Shown piece after piece: positions 14,501 through 23,269 of a stretch of 64,000 nucleotides of DNA. Numbering within the stretch: position 1 is the stretch's first letter; every line of letters starts with the position of its first letter. A program made the translations under genes and the position numbers. The stretch covers positions 4,154,001 through 4,218,000 of the forward strand of contig NZ_CP047898.1 of NCBI RefSeq assembly GCF_009911795.1, read 5' to 3'. The notes under the pieces were generated by a model, which was not told where the DNA came from, ran no database searches, and worked only from the letters and a program-made list of their open reading frames with translations. Source of the stretch: Pseudarthrobacter psychrotolerans. Its GTDB lineage: Bacteria; Actinomycetota; Actinomycetes; Actinomycetales; Micrococcaceae.

Positions 14501-16743
14501 AGCCCGCTGGCCTTGCAGCGTTCGGTGGCAGGGCCGACGTCGGACGCGGACAGTTCACGCACGAAGGCGCCCAGCGCACGGCCCAGGTCAACGGGCCGTC
14601 CCAGCGAATCCCCCTTCCAGAACGGGAGTTTGCCCGGCTGGCCGAAGGCGGGGGAGACCAGGACGCGGTCGTGGGTGATGTCTTCGATTTTCCAGCTGGT
14701 GGCGCCCAGCGCAAAAATGTCACCCACCCGGGACTCGTAGACCATCTCCTCGTCCAGCTCGCCCACGCGGCGGCCGCCCTTTGACGGTGAGGCGGCGCGT
14801 TTGCCGTCCGTTCCCGGCGCACCGGAGCCTTCCACCTCTGTGCCGATGATGTACACGCCGAAGAGGCCGCGATCCGGGATGGTGCCGCCGGACGTCACGG
14901 CAAGCCGTTGGGCGCCGGGCCTGCCTTCGATGGTGCCGGCGTTCCGGTCCCAGATGATCCGGGGCCGCAGTTCGGCGAATTCATCGGACGGGTACCGGCC
15001 GGCCAGCAGGTCAAGGGTTGCCTCGTACGCGGACCGGGGGAGGGACGCGAACGGGGCGGACCGCCGGACAGTGGCGAACCATTCCTCCACATCGATGCTG
15101 CCCAGGGCAGTGGCCGCGACGGTCTGCTGGGCCAGGATGTCCAACGGATTGGCCGGGACAAAGAGCCGCTCGATCTTTCCTTCGAGCATCCGCTCCACGG
15201 TGATGGCCGTGTGCACCAGGTCCGCGCGGTGCTTGGGAAACAGCACGCCCTGAGAAATTTCCCCCACCTGGTGCCCGGCACGGCCCACGCGCTGGAGTCC
15301 GCTGGCCACCGACGGCGGTGATTCCACCTGGACCACAAGGTCCACGGCGCCCATATCGATGCCGAGTTCCAGGGACGAGGTGGCCACAACGCAGCGCAGG
15401 CGGCCGGACTTGAGGTCGTCCTCAATGAGTGCCCGTTGGTCCTTGGACACGGAGCCGTGGTGGGCGCGGGCCAGTAAAGGATCGGCTCCCGCCGTGCTGC
15501 CGGCCTGCGCCATCATATGGGCCGGCGTCGCCGTGGATGCAGGAACGGAAGCAGGACTGAAAGCAGGGGCGCGGGGCGGGAATCCAGGGTCTGGGGCACC
15601 CGCGGCAGGCGGGTCCCAGCCACCGCCGACCGCGCTCAGTTGCCGTTCGGCGTAGATCTCATTCAGGCGGGCGGTGAGCCGCTCCGCAAGCCGGCGCGAG
15701 TTGGCGAAAACGATGGTGGACTGGTTGGCCAGCACCAGGTCAACGATCTTCTCCTCCACATGGGGCCAGATCGAGGCCTGGGGCTGCAGCCCTGATGCGG
15801 GACCGGAGTCGAAGGCGCCCGCAGCGCCCGGAAGATCGGACATGTCCTCCACCGGGACTGACACGGTGAGGTCCCAGTTCTTCCGCGACGGCGGGGCGAC
15901 GATTTCCACCGGCGCAGAACCGGCCAGGAACTGGGCCACCAGCTCGCGCGGCTCAACCGTGGCCGAAAGCCCGATCCGCTGGGCAGGTTTGGGCAGCAGC
16001 GCATCCAGCCGTTCCAGGGAGACCGCCAGGTGCGCGCCACGCTTGGTTCCGGCGACGGCATGGACCTCGTCAACGATGATGGTGTCCACCTCGGTGAGGG
16101 TCTCGCGCGCCCTGGAGGTAAGCATGAGGAACAGCGATTCGGGCGTGGTGATGAGGATGTCCGGCGGGTTGTTCAACAGCGAGCGACGGTCCGCCGTGGT
16201 GGTGTCACCGGACCGGACACCCACCGTGATCAGCGGCGCCGGAAGTCCCAGCCGCTTGGCAGTCTGGGTGATCCCGATCAGCGGCGAGCGGAGGTTGCGT
16301 TCCACGTCCACGCCGAGGGCCTTCAGCGGCGAGATGTACAGGACGCGGGTCTTGCGTTTGGGCGGTCGCGGGCGTCGTCCTTTGGCCTGCCCCTTGCCTG
16401 TCCCTTTGCCGGTCCCACTGACCGCCCCCTCGACTGTTCCGTGGGCCGGCGCAGCTTCCAGGCCGGGCAATTCAGGGTCAGGCAAGGCCGGATCAGGGGC
16501 CGGCGCCTCAACGAGCAAACGATCCAAGGCCCAGAGGAACGCCGCGAGCGTTTTGCCCGACCCGGTGGGCGCCACCACCAGCGCGTGCGAGCCGGACGAA
16601 ATGGCGTTCCAGGCGCCGGTCTGGGCAGGGGTCGGCTCCGCAAAGGCGCCCAGGAACCAGTCCCGCGTGGGCCGGCTGAAACGGCCCATGGCAGTGCCGG
16701 GAAGGGCGTCCGGCTCCGCTCCCGGCGGTTGCTGCTGCTGCAT
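11548..16743 (-). CDS. lhr: Lhr-type ATP-dependent helicase (long form)
   Basis: About 1731 residues from the ATG at 16743, the usual size for long Lhr. Superfamily 2 helicase core: APTGSGKT (Walker A, 58-65), VDEVHAVAG (motif II), SATVEP (motif III), then helicase C with QRVGRAGH. After ~residue 830 come the winged-helix and the large Lhr C-terminal domain. A 3'-5' translocase acting on ssDNA and RNA:DNA hybrids in repair, linked here to Nei2. A low-complexity insert near 13490-13563 contains repeats coding PVVEPVETP. GGAGG lies only one base from the ATG, so the exact start is uncertain. Confidence 0.93.
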   Translation of the reverse strand: MQQQQPPGAEPDALPGTAMGRFSRPTRDWFLGAFAEPTPAQTGAWNAISSGSHALVVAPTGSGKTLAAFLWALDRLLVEAPAPDPALPDPELPGLEAAPAHGTVEGAVSGTGKGTGKGQAKGRRPRPPKRKTRVLYISPLKALGVDVERNLRSPLIGITQTAKRLGLPAPLITVGVRSGDTTTADRRSLLNNPPDILITTPESLFLMLTSRARETLTEVDTIIVDEVHAVAGTKRGAHLAVSLERLDALLPKPAQRIGLSATVEPRELVAQFLAGSAPVEIVAPPSRKNWDLTVSVPVEDMSDLPGAAGAFDSGPASGLQPQASIWPHVEEKIVDLVLANQSTIVFANSRRLAERLTARLNEIYAERQLSAVGGGWDPPAAGAPDPGFPPRAPAFSPASVPASTATPAHMMAQAGSTAGADPLLARAHHGSVSKDQRALIEDDLKSGRLRCVVATSSLELGIDMGAVDLVVQVESPPSVASGLQRVGRAGHQVGEISQGVLFPKHRADLVHTAITVERMLEGKIERLFVPANPLDILAQQTVAATALGSIDVEEWFATVRRSAPFASLPRSAYEATLDLLAGRYPSDEFAELRPRIIWDRNAGTIEGRPGAQRLAVTSGGTIPDRGLFGVYIIGTEVEGSGAPGTDGKRAASPSKGGRRVGELDEEMVYESRVGDIFALGATSWKIEDITHDRVLVSPAFGQPGKLPFWKGDSLGRPVDLGRALGAFVRELSASDVGPATERCKASGLDEFAANNLIQYLSEQKLATEVVPCDTTLVVERFHDELGDWRVILHSPFGMPVHAPWALAVGQRLHQRYGLDGSAMAADDGIVLRVPMMEDEPPGAELFLFDPDELEQIVTAEVGGSALFASRFRECAARALLLPRQTPGKRQPLWQQRQRSAQLLDVARKYPTFPIVLETVRECLQDVYDLPALKDIAASVERRELRIVQTTTQQPSPFAKSLLFGYVAQFLYEGDSPLAERRAAALALDSTLLNELLGRIELRELLDAKVIDATELELQRLAPDRRARGMEGVADLLRLLGPLTPEEVAARLEAAAVVEGAPVVEPVETPEVERLQSPVVEPVETPHADTPLATTHLTALLRANRAIKVNIGGAERYAAVEDAARLRDAIGVPLPMGVPLAFIEPVADPLGDLVSRYARTHGPFTSAEAAARLGLGVAVVGTALKRLAADGRVVEGEFRPHAASPEQAASGGPSDEAAVEAVQPTQPLPAESTQTHLPAPTTSEWCDAEVLRKLRRRSLAALRAEVEPVDAAAYGRFLPAWQNVRTPGAGRGQPSLRGLDGIVTAIDQLSGVPVPASAWEPLVLASRVSNYQPAMLDELMAAGELLWSGAGALPGNDGWVSLHLADSAELTLNPAVEYEPGDAQQRLLDHLTNNGGGYFFRQLKDVAGGMDSVLSDQEVVSALWDLAWAGRITGDTFAPVRALIAGGHTAHRQVARSPRARAPRLSRLGRSHGAGLLGSPGLGTSGLGSPSLGAGRYGSLSGTAATPPLAAGRWSALPSPELDATIHARATAELLLDRYGVVTRGSVMAEQILGGFGLMYKVLARLEEAGRCRRGYFIEHLGAAQFAVPATVDRLRSYSGDTQLAKPEPAALALAATDPANPYGAALPWPALNVEAGTGHRPGRKAGALVVMVDGALILYVERGGKTLLAFSEDTTVLSAAGAALVSVVTRGAVDKLIMEKVNGHGILDTPVAAALAAAGAYSTPKGLRIRA
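13490..13563. repeat. Two exact 26-bp repeats inside lhr
   Basis: Exact copies at 13490-13515 and 13538-13563 (core TTTCGACAGGCTCAACCACC), with a decayed third copy (GTCGCTCAACCTCCGG) between. On the lhr strand they are in frame and encode PVVEPVETP, inserted between two domains. From memory, this sequence resembles a short dispersed repeat seen widely in Arthrobacter and other Micrococcales. That recollection is not verified here. Confidence 0.7.
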
Positions 16744-16799
16744 TCCTCCATCATGCCCTAACCCACCGACAGGATTGCCGGCGCCGCTGGAGGCGTGGA

Positions 16800-18338
16800 T
16801 CAACCCTGCTCCAGCCTCGGGAGGTCCTTGGTTGCAGGTCCTTCCAGGAGCTTGCCGTCGGCGCTGAAACGCGATCCGTGGAGCGGGCAGTCCCAGGTCA
16901 GTTCGCTGTCGTTCCAATGAACGATCCCGCCCAGATGCGTGCAGACGGCGGAGAGCCGGCACGTGGTGCCGTCCACTGTGGAGACCGCTACGGGCCGGGC
17001 ACCGTCGCGGTAAACCTTCGTGCCGCCGTCGGCCGGTACGGGACCTCCGGCGGGTGAGCCCGTCGACACCCCGGGGTCGATAGATTCAACCCCCGCCTTC
17101 CCAACCGCCAGCTTCCCCCAATCGGTGGCCAGCCGCGCAGCCGCGCCCGCGTTGACGGCGACGGCGGTCAGCGCGCCGGCGGGGGACGTCACGCGGTGAT
17201 GGATGGTGTTGGCCCAGCGGAGGCTGCCGCCGAGGATGTCGGCGGAGATGCCCAAGGCGGCGGCCACCGCGTTGGTCATGCCCCACTTGTTGTAACCGGT
17301 GCCGAAGAAAATGTGGCCCCGGCCCCGCGGCAGTTTGCCAAAAAAGGGCATGAGGTTGGTGGCCTGGTAGTCCTGGGCCGACCACGTGTGGGTGGCTACC
17401 GCGCCCGGAAAGTGCCCGGTAGCCCAGTCCAGCAGACCCGACAGGTGGGACTTTTCAGAGTCGGTCCGCCCCACTTGGTGCCCGTGCCCGCCCACCAGCA
17501 GGAACTGTCGGCCGTCCGCTTCATAGTCGCGCAGCGAATGGGTGGGTTCCTCGGCTGACAGGTACATGCCGGGCGGCGCGGTGACTCCGGCCGGCAGTTC
17601 CAGGGCCGCGGCGTAGGAGCGCAGGGGCTTGAGCTTGGTGAAGTAGAGTCCACGGTCCAGGACGGGGATTCCGGTGGCGAGAACAACGTTATTGGCGGTG
17701 ACGGCGCCCTGGTCCGTGTGGACAATTAACGGTCCGCTCCCGGAGACATTCCGCAGCCGGGTCCCGCCCACTACGCTCCCGCCGCGGGCACGGACGTCCT
17801 TGAGTAAGGTATCCAGGACCTCCATGGGATTGATCTGGGCCTGATCGGGCAGGAGCAGGGCGCCCTGGATGGGGAATGGGAGGCGTGCATCGCGTACGTA
17901 CTCGACGTCCAGGCCGGCGGTTGTGGCTGCGCCGAGTTCCTCCAGCAGCCGCTCGGTGCCCGGGGCGGTGGTGGCGTACGTGTAGGCATCCCGGCGCTGA
18001 TACGGCACACGGTGTTCGTTGAGGTAGCGGAGCAGCCACGACTGCCCCTCCCGGTTGGCTTCCACATAGGCCTCAACCTGCTTCTGCGCATACTGCCTGG
18101 CCAGGCCGGACAGTACTGTCCCCTGCAGCAGACTGACTTTCGCCGTTGTGTTTCCCGTGGTCACTGCCCCGGGAAACCGGGCCTCCAGAAGCAGGACCCG
18201 CTGCCCGGACCGGGCCAGCAGCAGCGCAGTGACCAGCCCCGTCAGCCCGGCCCCCGCCACCACGGTGTCGTGGCGGCTGCCTGCCTCGAACGGGTCAGAG
18301 CTGAATGATTGCCCGCGGTCCAACCAGAGCGATTTCAT
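16800..18338 (-). CDS. FAD-dependent oxidoreductase with C-terminal Rieske domain
   Basis: 512 residues. An N-terminal DAO-type FAD-binding fold begins with VVAGAGLTGLVTALLLARSG (GxGxxG at ~29-34). The C-terminal ~95 residues form a Rieske [2Fe-2S] domain with ligands C466-x-H468 and C484-x2-H487 (CTH, CPLH). Close relatives are annotated as glycine/D-amino-acid oxidase-like with a Rieske tail. The substrate is unknown. The linker between domains (~400-430) is Gly/Pro-rich and its DNA contains a weak relative of the CTCAACC repeat. Confidence 0.88.
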   Translation of the reverse strand: MKSLWLDRGQSFSSDPFEAGSRHDTVVAGAGLTGLVTALLLARSGQRVLLLEARFPGAVTTGNTTAKVSLLQGTVLSGLARQYAQKQVEAYVEANREGQSWLLRYLNEHRVPYQRRDAYTYATTAPGTERLLEELGAATTAGLDVEYVRDARLPFPIQGALLLPDQAQINPMEVLDTLLKDVRARGGSVVGGTRLRNVSGSGPLIVHTDQGAVTANNVVLATGIPVLDRGLYFTKLKPLRSYAAALELPAGVTAPPGMYLSAEEPTHSLRDYEADGRQFLLVGGHGHQVGRTDSEKSHLSGLLDWATGHFPGAVATHTWSAQDYQATNLMPFFGKLPRGRGHIFFGTGYNKWGMTNAVAAALGISADILGGSLRWANTIHHRVTSPAGALTAVAVNAGAAARLATDWGKLAVGKAGVESIDPGVSTGSPAGGPVPADGGTKVYRDGARPVAVSTVDGTTCRLSAVCTHLGGIVHWNDSELTWDCPLHGSRFSADGKLLEGPATKDLPRLEQG

Positions 18339-18405
18339 GAAAGCTAAGTGTACTTATCGTTGACGTTCGGACCCATAGTCCTGGAAAGGAATGTGAGGCA
18401 GCCCG

Positions 18406-18456
18406 TTGACGCCGGATGTGATGCACGATAATCTTGACCGAAGTTATACGAATAAC
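18406..18456 (+). promoter_or_regulatory. Promoter and dyad operator of the fructoside operon
   Basis: TTGACG (18406-18411) and TAATCT (18429-18434) give a 17-base spacer. Just downstream is the dyad GTTAT-ACGA-ATAAC (18443-18456), well placed to block transcription. As the first gene encodes a LacI-type protein, this is the likely auto-operator for the whole operon. Confidence 0.5.
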
Positions 18457-18490
18457 TCACCAAAGCAACTGACCCGAGGAGGTGTCCGCC

Positions 18491-19534
18491 ATGGCTGGAT
18501 CGCGGCCAAAGTCGGGACCGACAATGCACGACGTCGCTGCTGCTGCCGGCGTTTCACAGGCCACCGTGTCGCTGGTGCTGAATTCAGCCTCCGGGTCGCG
18601 CTTTTCCGAGGAAACGCGCAAGCGCGTTCGGGACGCCGTGAACCGGCTCGGCTACCGCACTAACGCCCACGCGAAAGTCCTTCGCGAGGGCGTGGCCGGC
18701 ATGATCGGGTTCATTGGCGATTCCGTGGCCACCACCCCTTTTGCGGGCGCCATCATCGAAGGCGCCCAGCAGCGGGCGTGGGAGGACGGGCTCCTCCTGC
18801 TCTCGGTAAACACCGGCGGTGATAAGCAGCTCGAGGCCGCATCCTTGGACACCATGCTCTCTTACAAGGTCGCCGGCGTGGTCTACGCCGCCATGTATCA
18901 CCGGCGGCTGGAAGTTCCGGAGGCCCTGGCGGGCGTCAGGTCCGTGGTGCTGAATTCGCAGGACCGGGCCGGTCTTGTCCCGAGCGTCGCCCCGGACGAG
19001 GTCAAGGGCGGGTACGCGGCCACGAGCCGGCTGCTCGAGGCGGGCCACACCAGGGTGGGGATGATCAATATCGAAACCCTTGAAAGCGGCCTTCCTGCCG
19101 CCGTCGGTCGCTACGAGGGCTACTGCGCTGCACTTGACGAAGCGGGGCTGGGCATTGATCCGTCACTGGTCCGTTTCGGTAAAGGCGGGGAGGAAGACGG
19201 CTACAAGTACACGCTGGAGCTTATGACCTCCAGCAACCCGCCCAGCGCGATTTTCTGCGCGAACGACCGTGGCGCCTGGGGTGCCTACCAGGCCGTCTCG
19301 GACCTGCACCTCTCAATCCCCGGGGACGTGTCGATCGTGGGATTTGATAATCAGGCGACTCTGGCGCCGTTTCTTCGCCCGGGATTGACCACCTTTGAAT
19401 TGCCGTTCGTCGCCATGGGCCGGCGCGCGGTTGACCTGATCCTCCAGGACGCGGAACCCGATGGCCGGGTCGAGCTGATGGACTGCCCTCTGATTGAACG
19501 GAATTCCGTGACTCACCCTAAGGAGATGCCATGA
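18491..19534 (+). CDS. LacI-family transcriptional regulator of the fructoside operon
   Basis: 347 residues from the ATG at 18491, seven bases after GAGGAGGTG. The helix-turn-helix (MHDVAAAAGVSQATVSLVLN) and hinge helix are followed by a periplasmic-binding-protein-like sensor domain (~65-345). It overlaps the first permease gene by four bases (ATGA) and so leads the operon. It should release DNA on binding a fructoside or its breakdown product. The inducer is inferred from the GH32 and kinase genes downstream. Confidence 0.9.
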   Translation: MAGSRPKSGPTMHDVAAAAGVSQATVSLVLNSASGSRFSEETRKRVRDAVNRLGYRTNAHAKVLREGVAGMIGFIGDSVATTPFAGAIIEGAQQRAWEDGLLLLSVNTGGDKQLEAASLDTMLSYKVAGVVYAAMYHRRLEVPEALAGVRSVVLNSQDRAGLVPSVAPDEVKGGYAATSRLLEAGHTRVGMINIETLESGLPAAVGRYEGYCAALDEAGLGIDPSLVRFGKGGEEDGYKYTLELMTSSNPPSAIFCANDRGAWGAYQAVSDLHLSIPGDVSIVGFDNQATLAPFLRPGLTTFELPFVAMGRRAVDLILQDAEPDGRVELMDCPLIERNSVTHPKEMP

Positions 19535-20505
19535 GCCGCACCATCCCGGCCCGACGCGGGAGTCCTTCTGCGGCGCCGTTGCCGCAACGAAAAATTTCTC
19601 TTTCGCTCCGCATGAAGAGAATTTCCCGTGCCTGGCAGTTATACGTATTACTAGCCCCGGCGATCGTCTACATCCTGGTCTTCAAGTACTGGCCGATGTA
19701 CGGCGTGCAGATCGCGTTCAAGAACTACAACCCGGTGGACGGGTTCACGGACAGCCCCTGGGTGGGCCTGACCCACTTCATCAGGTTCGTGAACTCCTAC
19801 CAGTTCGGCCAGGTGGTCGGTAACACCTTGTGGATTGCCGTCCTTGGCCTGTTGGTGGCCTTCCCGATTCCAATCATTCTGGCCTTGCTGGTCAACCAGC
19901 TCCAGAGCGAGAGATTCAAGAAGTTCACCCAGACCGTGCTGTATTCGCCCGCTTTCATCTCCACAGTGGTGGTGGTGGGCATCATGTTCGTGGTTCTGTC
20001 CCCGAGATCGGGGCTGGTGAACAACGCCATCCAGCTGGGCGGCGGGGAGCCGATCTTCTTTATGGGGTCGGCGGAGTGGTTCCGCCCCATCTATGTCATC
20101 TCGGATGTCTGGCAGAACGCCGGATTCTCGATGATCGTGTACCTCGCGGCACTGGCCGCCATCGACCCGGCACTGCACGACGCAGCCAAGGTGGACGGCG
20201 CTTCCAAGCTCCAGCGCATCCGGCACATTGACCTCCCGGGCATCATGCCGGTGGTGACGATCCTGTTCATCCTGGCCATCGGCAACCTGCTCAACGTCGG
20301 CTTCGAGAAGGCACTGCTGATGCAGACGCCCCTGAATATCTCGACCTCGGAGATCATCCAGACCTACGTCTACCACGCGGGCCTGCAGCAGGCGCAGTTC
20401 AGCTATTCGGCCGCAATTGGCCTGTTCAATTCCCTCCTCAACCTGGCGCTGCTTCTCTTCTTCAACACGGTGGCACGCCGGGCCAACCAAGCGACCCTGT
20501 GGTGA
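19531..20505 (+). CDS. Sugar ABC transporter permease (LplB/MalF-type)
   Basis: 324 residues with six membrane segments. A cytoplasmic N-terminus of ~30 residues precedes the first helix. The EAA-like loop that docks with the ATPase is AAKVDGASKLQRIRHIDLPGI (key parts VDGAS and HIDLPGI). It belongs to the CUT1 class typical of oligosaccharide importers. Partner of the next gene in the membrane complex. Confidence 0.92.
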   Translation: MSRTIPARRGSPSAAPLPQRKISLSLRMKRISRAWQLYVLLAPAIVYILVFKYWPMYGVQIAFKNYNPVDGFTDSPWVGLTHFIRFVNSYQFGQVVGNTLWIAVLGLLVAFPIPIILALLVNQLQSERFKKFTQTVLYSPAFISTVVVVGIMFVVLSPRSGLVNNAIQLGGGEPIFFMGSAEWFRPIYVISDVWQNAGFSMIVYLAALAAIDPALHDAAKVDGASKLQRIRHIDLPGIMPVVTILFILAIGNLLNVGFEKALLMQTPLNISTSEIIQTYVYHAGLQQAQFSYSAAIGLFNSLLNLALLLFFNTVARRANQATLW

Positions 20506-20512
20506 TGCCGAA

Positions 20513-21472
20513 ATGTCTCTGACAACCAAACCCCGCACTACCGAGAACCGGAGCCGGCCCGTCAGCCAGGTCCGTCCCAAGCAGACTCTGCGCGACAAAT
20601 ACGGCGACCGTGCCTTCAGCATCGCCGCCACCGCTGTCCTTATGCTCTCCATCCTGGCCGTGGTGTACCCGCTGTACTTCATCGTCATTGCCTCCATCAG
20701 CGACCCGAACGCGGTCTACGAAGGCAAAGTCTGGCTCTTCCCCTCCGGAGTCACCACCGAAGGCTACGAACGGATCTTCGCCGACAGCCGGATCTGGAAC
20801 GGCCTGGGCAACACAGTCATCTACACCGTCCTCGGCACCGCCATCAGCGTCAGCACCATCCTGTGCGGCGCCTACGCACTGTCCCGCAAGGACATGCCCG
20901 GCCGGAAGATCCTGATGCTCCTGTTCGTGATCACCATGTTCTTCGACGGCGGACTCATCACCAAGTATCTCGTGGTCCGCGACCTGGGCATGCTGGACAC
21001 CGTGTGGGCTGTGGTCCTGCCGGGAGCGGTGGGCGTGTGGAACCTCATCATCGCCAGGTCCTTCTTCGAGCACACCATTCCGAACGAGCTACGCGAGGCC
21101 GCCCAGATGGACGGGGCAACCGACTTCAAATTCTTCTTCAAAATGGTGCTCCCACTGTCCAAACCGCTGATCATGCTCATGATCATGATCCACGTCGTGG
21201 CCCAGTGGAACTCGTTCTTTGACGCACTGATCTTCCTCAACGACGACTCCAAGTACCCGTTGCAGCTCGTCCTGCGCAACATCCTCATCCAGTCAGACGT
21301 CTCGTCCACCGGAACCACCGGCGGGGACATCGCATCCTATGCCGCCGCGCAACGGATCGCAGAGCTCACCAAATACGCCATGATCGTCGTCTCGAGCCTG
21401 CCACTCATGATTGCCCTGCCATTCATGCAGAAGCACTTCACCAAGGGCGCCATGATCGGCGCCGTCAAATAG
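20513..21472 (+). CDS. Carbohydrate ABC transporter permease (LplC/YtcP-type)
   Basis: 319 residues from the ATG at 20513, seven bases after the first permease. Six membrane segments, with EAA loop REAAQMDGATDFKFFFKMVLP (key part AAQMDGA). Together with the preceding protein it forms the heterodimeric CUT1 channel. No ATPase gene lies in the operon, so a shared MsiK-type ATPase elsewhere is expected. Confidence 0.92.
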   Translation: MSLTTKPRTTENRSRPVSQVRPKQTLRDKYGDRAFSIAATAVLMLSILAVVYPLYFIVIASISDPNAVYEGKVWLFPSGVTTEGYERIFADSRIWNGLGNTVIYTVLGTAISVSTILCGAYALSRKDMPGRKILMLLFVITMFFDGGLITKYLVVRDLGMLDTVWAVVLPGAVGVWNLIIARSFFEHTIPNELREAAQMDGATDFKFFFKMVLPLSKPLIMLMIMIHVVAQWNSFFDALIFLNDDSKYPLQLVLRNILIQSDVSSTGTTGGDIASYAAAQRIAELTKYAMIVVSSLPLMIALPFMQKHFTKGAMIGAVK

Positions 21473-21557
21473 CTCCTCCCCGCATCGACCGCCCGGGCAA
21501 CCGCAGTCGGACGGCAGCACACCCACCGCAAGAACCCACCTCAGAATAGGAATGACC

Positions 21558-23165
21558 ATGGCACTCAGCCGTAAATACGCCGCCCTCGGCGCCGTCCTGG
21601 CCGGAACATTGATGTTTACCGCCTGCTCCGGCGGCGGCTCAGGCACCACGGAGCTCAAAGACGCCTCCGCGGACTTCGGCTTCCAGGAAAAAGGCTTCCC
21701 CATCGTCAGCAAGCAACTCGACCTGACATTCTCCGGGACCAAGGCCGCCCTGGCCCCGGACTACAACACCATGACAGTGGTGCAGGAATGGGAAAAAGCC
21801 ACCAACGTCCACATCAAGTGGGAGAACCTGCCAGAGACGGTCTTCCAGGAAAAGAAGAACCTCCTCCTCGCCAGCGGTGACCTCCCCGACGCGTTCTTCA
21901 ACACCGGGCTGACCGACGCCGAGATCGCCACCTACTCCGCCAGCGGCACCCTCATTCCGCTCGAAGGGCTCATCGAGAAGAACGCACCGAACCTCGCCAA
22001 GCTGCTTTCGGACCGGCCCGACATCAAGGCCGCCATCACTTCCTCGGACGGACACATCTACTCCCTGCCATCGATCGAGGAACTCGGCCTGGTCCAGTTC
22101 CCCAACGAACTTGCCATCAACACGTCCTGGCTGAAAAAACTGAACATCCCGATGCCGAAGACCATCGATGAGTTCCACGATGCGCTGCTGGCCTTCAAGA
22201 CCCAGGACGCCTCCGGAACCGGCAAGACCATCCCGCTGAGCTTCATGCCAGGCTCCTGGTGCGGGGACATCGTTGACCTGATCGCCGCCCTCGGCGGAGT
22301 GCCGGACAACATGGACCACCGCATCGTCCAGGACGACAAAGTCATCTTCACCCCCACCCAGGACGGCTACAAAAAAGCCATTCAGACTCTGCACGAGTGG
22401 TACCAGGAAGGCCTGATCGATCCCGAGTCCTTCTCCCAGGATGACAAGGCGTACCTGGCAAAGGGCAAGGCGGCAGCCGAAAACCTCGGCTCCTTCGTCT
22501 GGTGGGAAGTCCCCGAAATGGTCGGCGCTGACCGCGCCAACAACTACGCCCTGGTCCCGGTCCTGGAAGGCGTGGACGGCAAGCGGATCGCCAGCCAGTC
22601 CAACAACCAGGAAATCGCCCGCGGTGCCTTCGCCATCACGCGGACCAACAAATACCCGGCCGCGACCATGCGCTGGGCCGACAACCTCTACGACCCCACC
22701 CAGTCCGCCCAGGCCAACTGGGGACCCATCGGTGAAACCCTGCAAAAGGGCGACAGCGGCCTCCTGACCCAGATCCCAGCCCAGGCCGGGACCAGCGAGG
22801 GCGAACGACGCCAAAAGGTCGCCCCGGGTGGCCCTAAGGCCAACACCGCCGAGAACTTCACCACCGTCGTCGCTCCCGAACCACGCGCCGCCGAACGCCA
22901 GAAAACCGTCAACGAACTCTACAAGCCCTTCGCCGGCAACGACGGCTACCCGCCGGTCGCCCTCTCCAACGAAGAACTGCAGCAGATCAGCAGTATCCAG
23001 ACGGACATCACCTCCCTGGTGAAGCAGAACATGGCCAAATGGATTGTCTCCGGCGGCATTGACCAGGAATGGGACGGCTACGTCTCCCAGCTCAAAAACG
23101 TCGGCGTCGAGAAAATGATCGAGGTCTACCAGCAGGCCTACGACCGCTACAAGAAAAACTCCTAG
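21558..23165 (+). CDS. Extracellular solute-binding lipoprotein (sugar ABC transporter)
   Basis: 535 residues from ATG 21558, which suits the AATAGGAA ribosome site better than ATG 21552. The signal peptide ends in the lipobox LMFTAC with Cys23 as lipidated residue, so it is anchored outside the membrane. The mature part is a cluster D type sugar-binding protein similar in size to LplA. It delivers the sugar (probably a fructo-oligosaccharide or sucrose-like compound) to the two permeases. Confidence 0.9.
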   Translation: MALSRKYAALGAVLAGTLMFTACSGGGSGTTELKDASADFGFQEKGFPIVSKQLDLTFSGTKAALAPDYNTMTVVQEWEKATNVHIKWENLPETVFQEKKNLLLASGDLPDAFFNTGLTDAEIATYSASGTLIPLEGLIEKNAPNLAKLLSDRPDIKAAITSSDGHIYSLPSIEELGLVQFPNELAINTSWLKKLNIPMPKTIDEFHDALLAFKTQDASGTGKTIPLSFMPGSWCGDIVDLIAALGGVPDNMDHRIVQDDKVIFTPTQDGYKKAIQTLHEWYQEGLIDPESFSQDDKAYLAKGKAAAENLGSFVWWEVPEMVGADRANNYALVPVLEGVDGKRIASQSNNQEIARGAFAITRTNKYPAATMRWADNLYDPTQSAQANWGPIGETLQKGDSGLLTQIPAQAGTSEGERRQKVAPGGPKANTAENFTTVVAPEPRAAERQKTVNELYKPFAGNDGYPPVALSNEELQQISSIQTDITSLVKQNMAKWIVSGGIDQEWDGYVSQLKNVGVEKMIEVYQQAYDRYKKNS

Positions 23166-23176
23166 CTCCACAACCG

Positions 23177-23205
23177 GGGTGGGCCGGCTTAACCGGCCCA
23201 CCCCA
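23177..23205 (+). terminator. Strong stem-loop after the binding-protein gene
   Basis: GGGGTGGGCCGG, loop CTTAA, CCGGCCCACCCC: a perfect 12-bp GC-rich stem, without a U-run. It lies between the binding-protein gene and the GH32 gene. Such hairpins often stabilise the upstream message, so that binding protein exceeds the other products, and reduce read-through. Confidence 0.65.
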
Positions 23206-23269
23206 GCTTCAGGGAACCCTGTGGACAAGGGTTCTCCGCAGACCTGCACAGAAACGAGACCTCACCTCC

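Noticed and set aside
21639..23249. 536-codon minus-strand frame opposite the binding-protein gene
   Set aside because: Gly/Val/Asp-rich antisense of a well-supported lipoprotein. GC-rich third positions create such frames.
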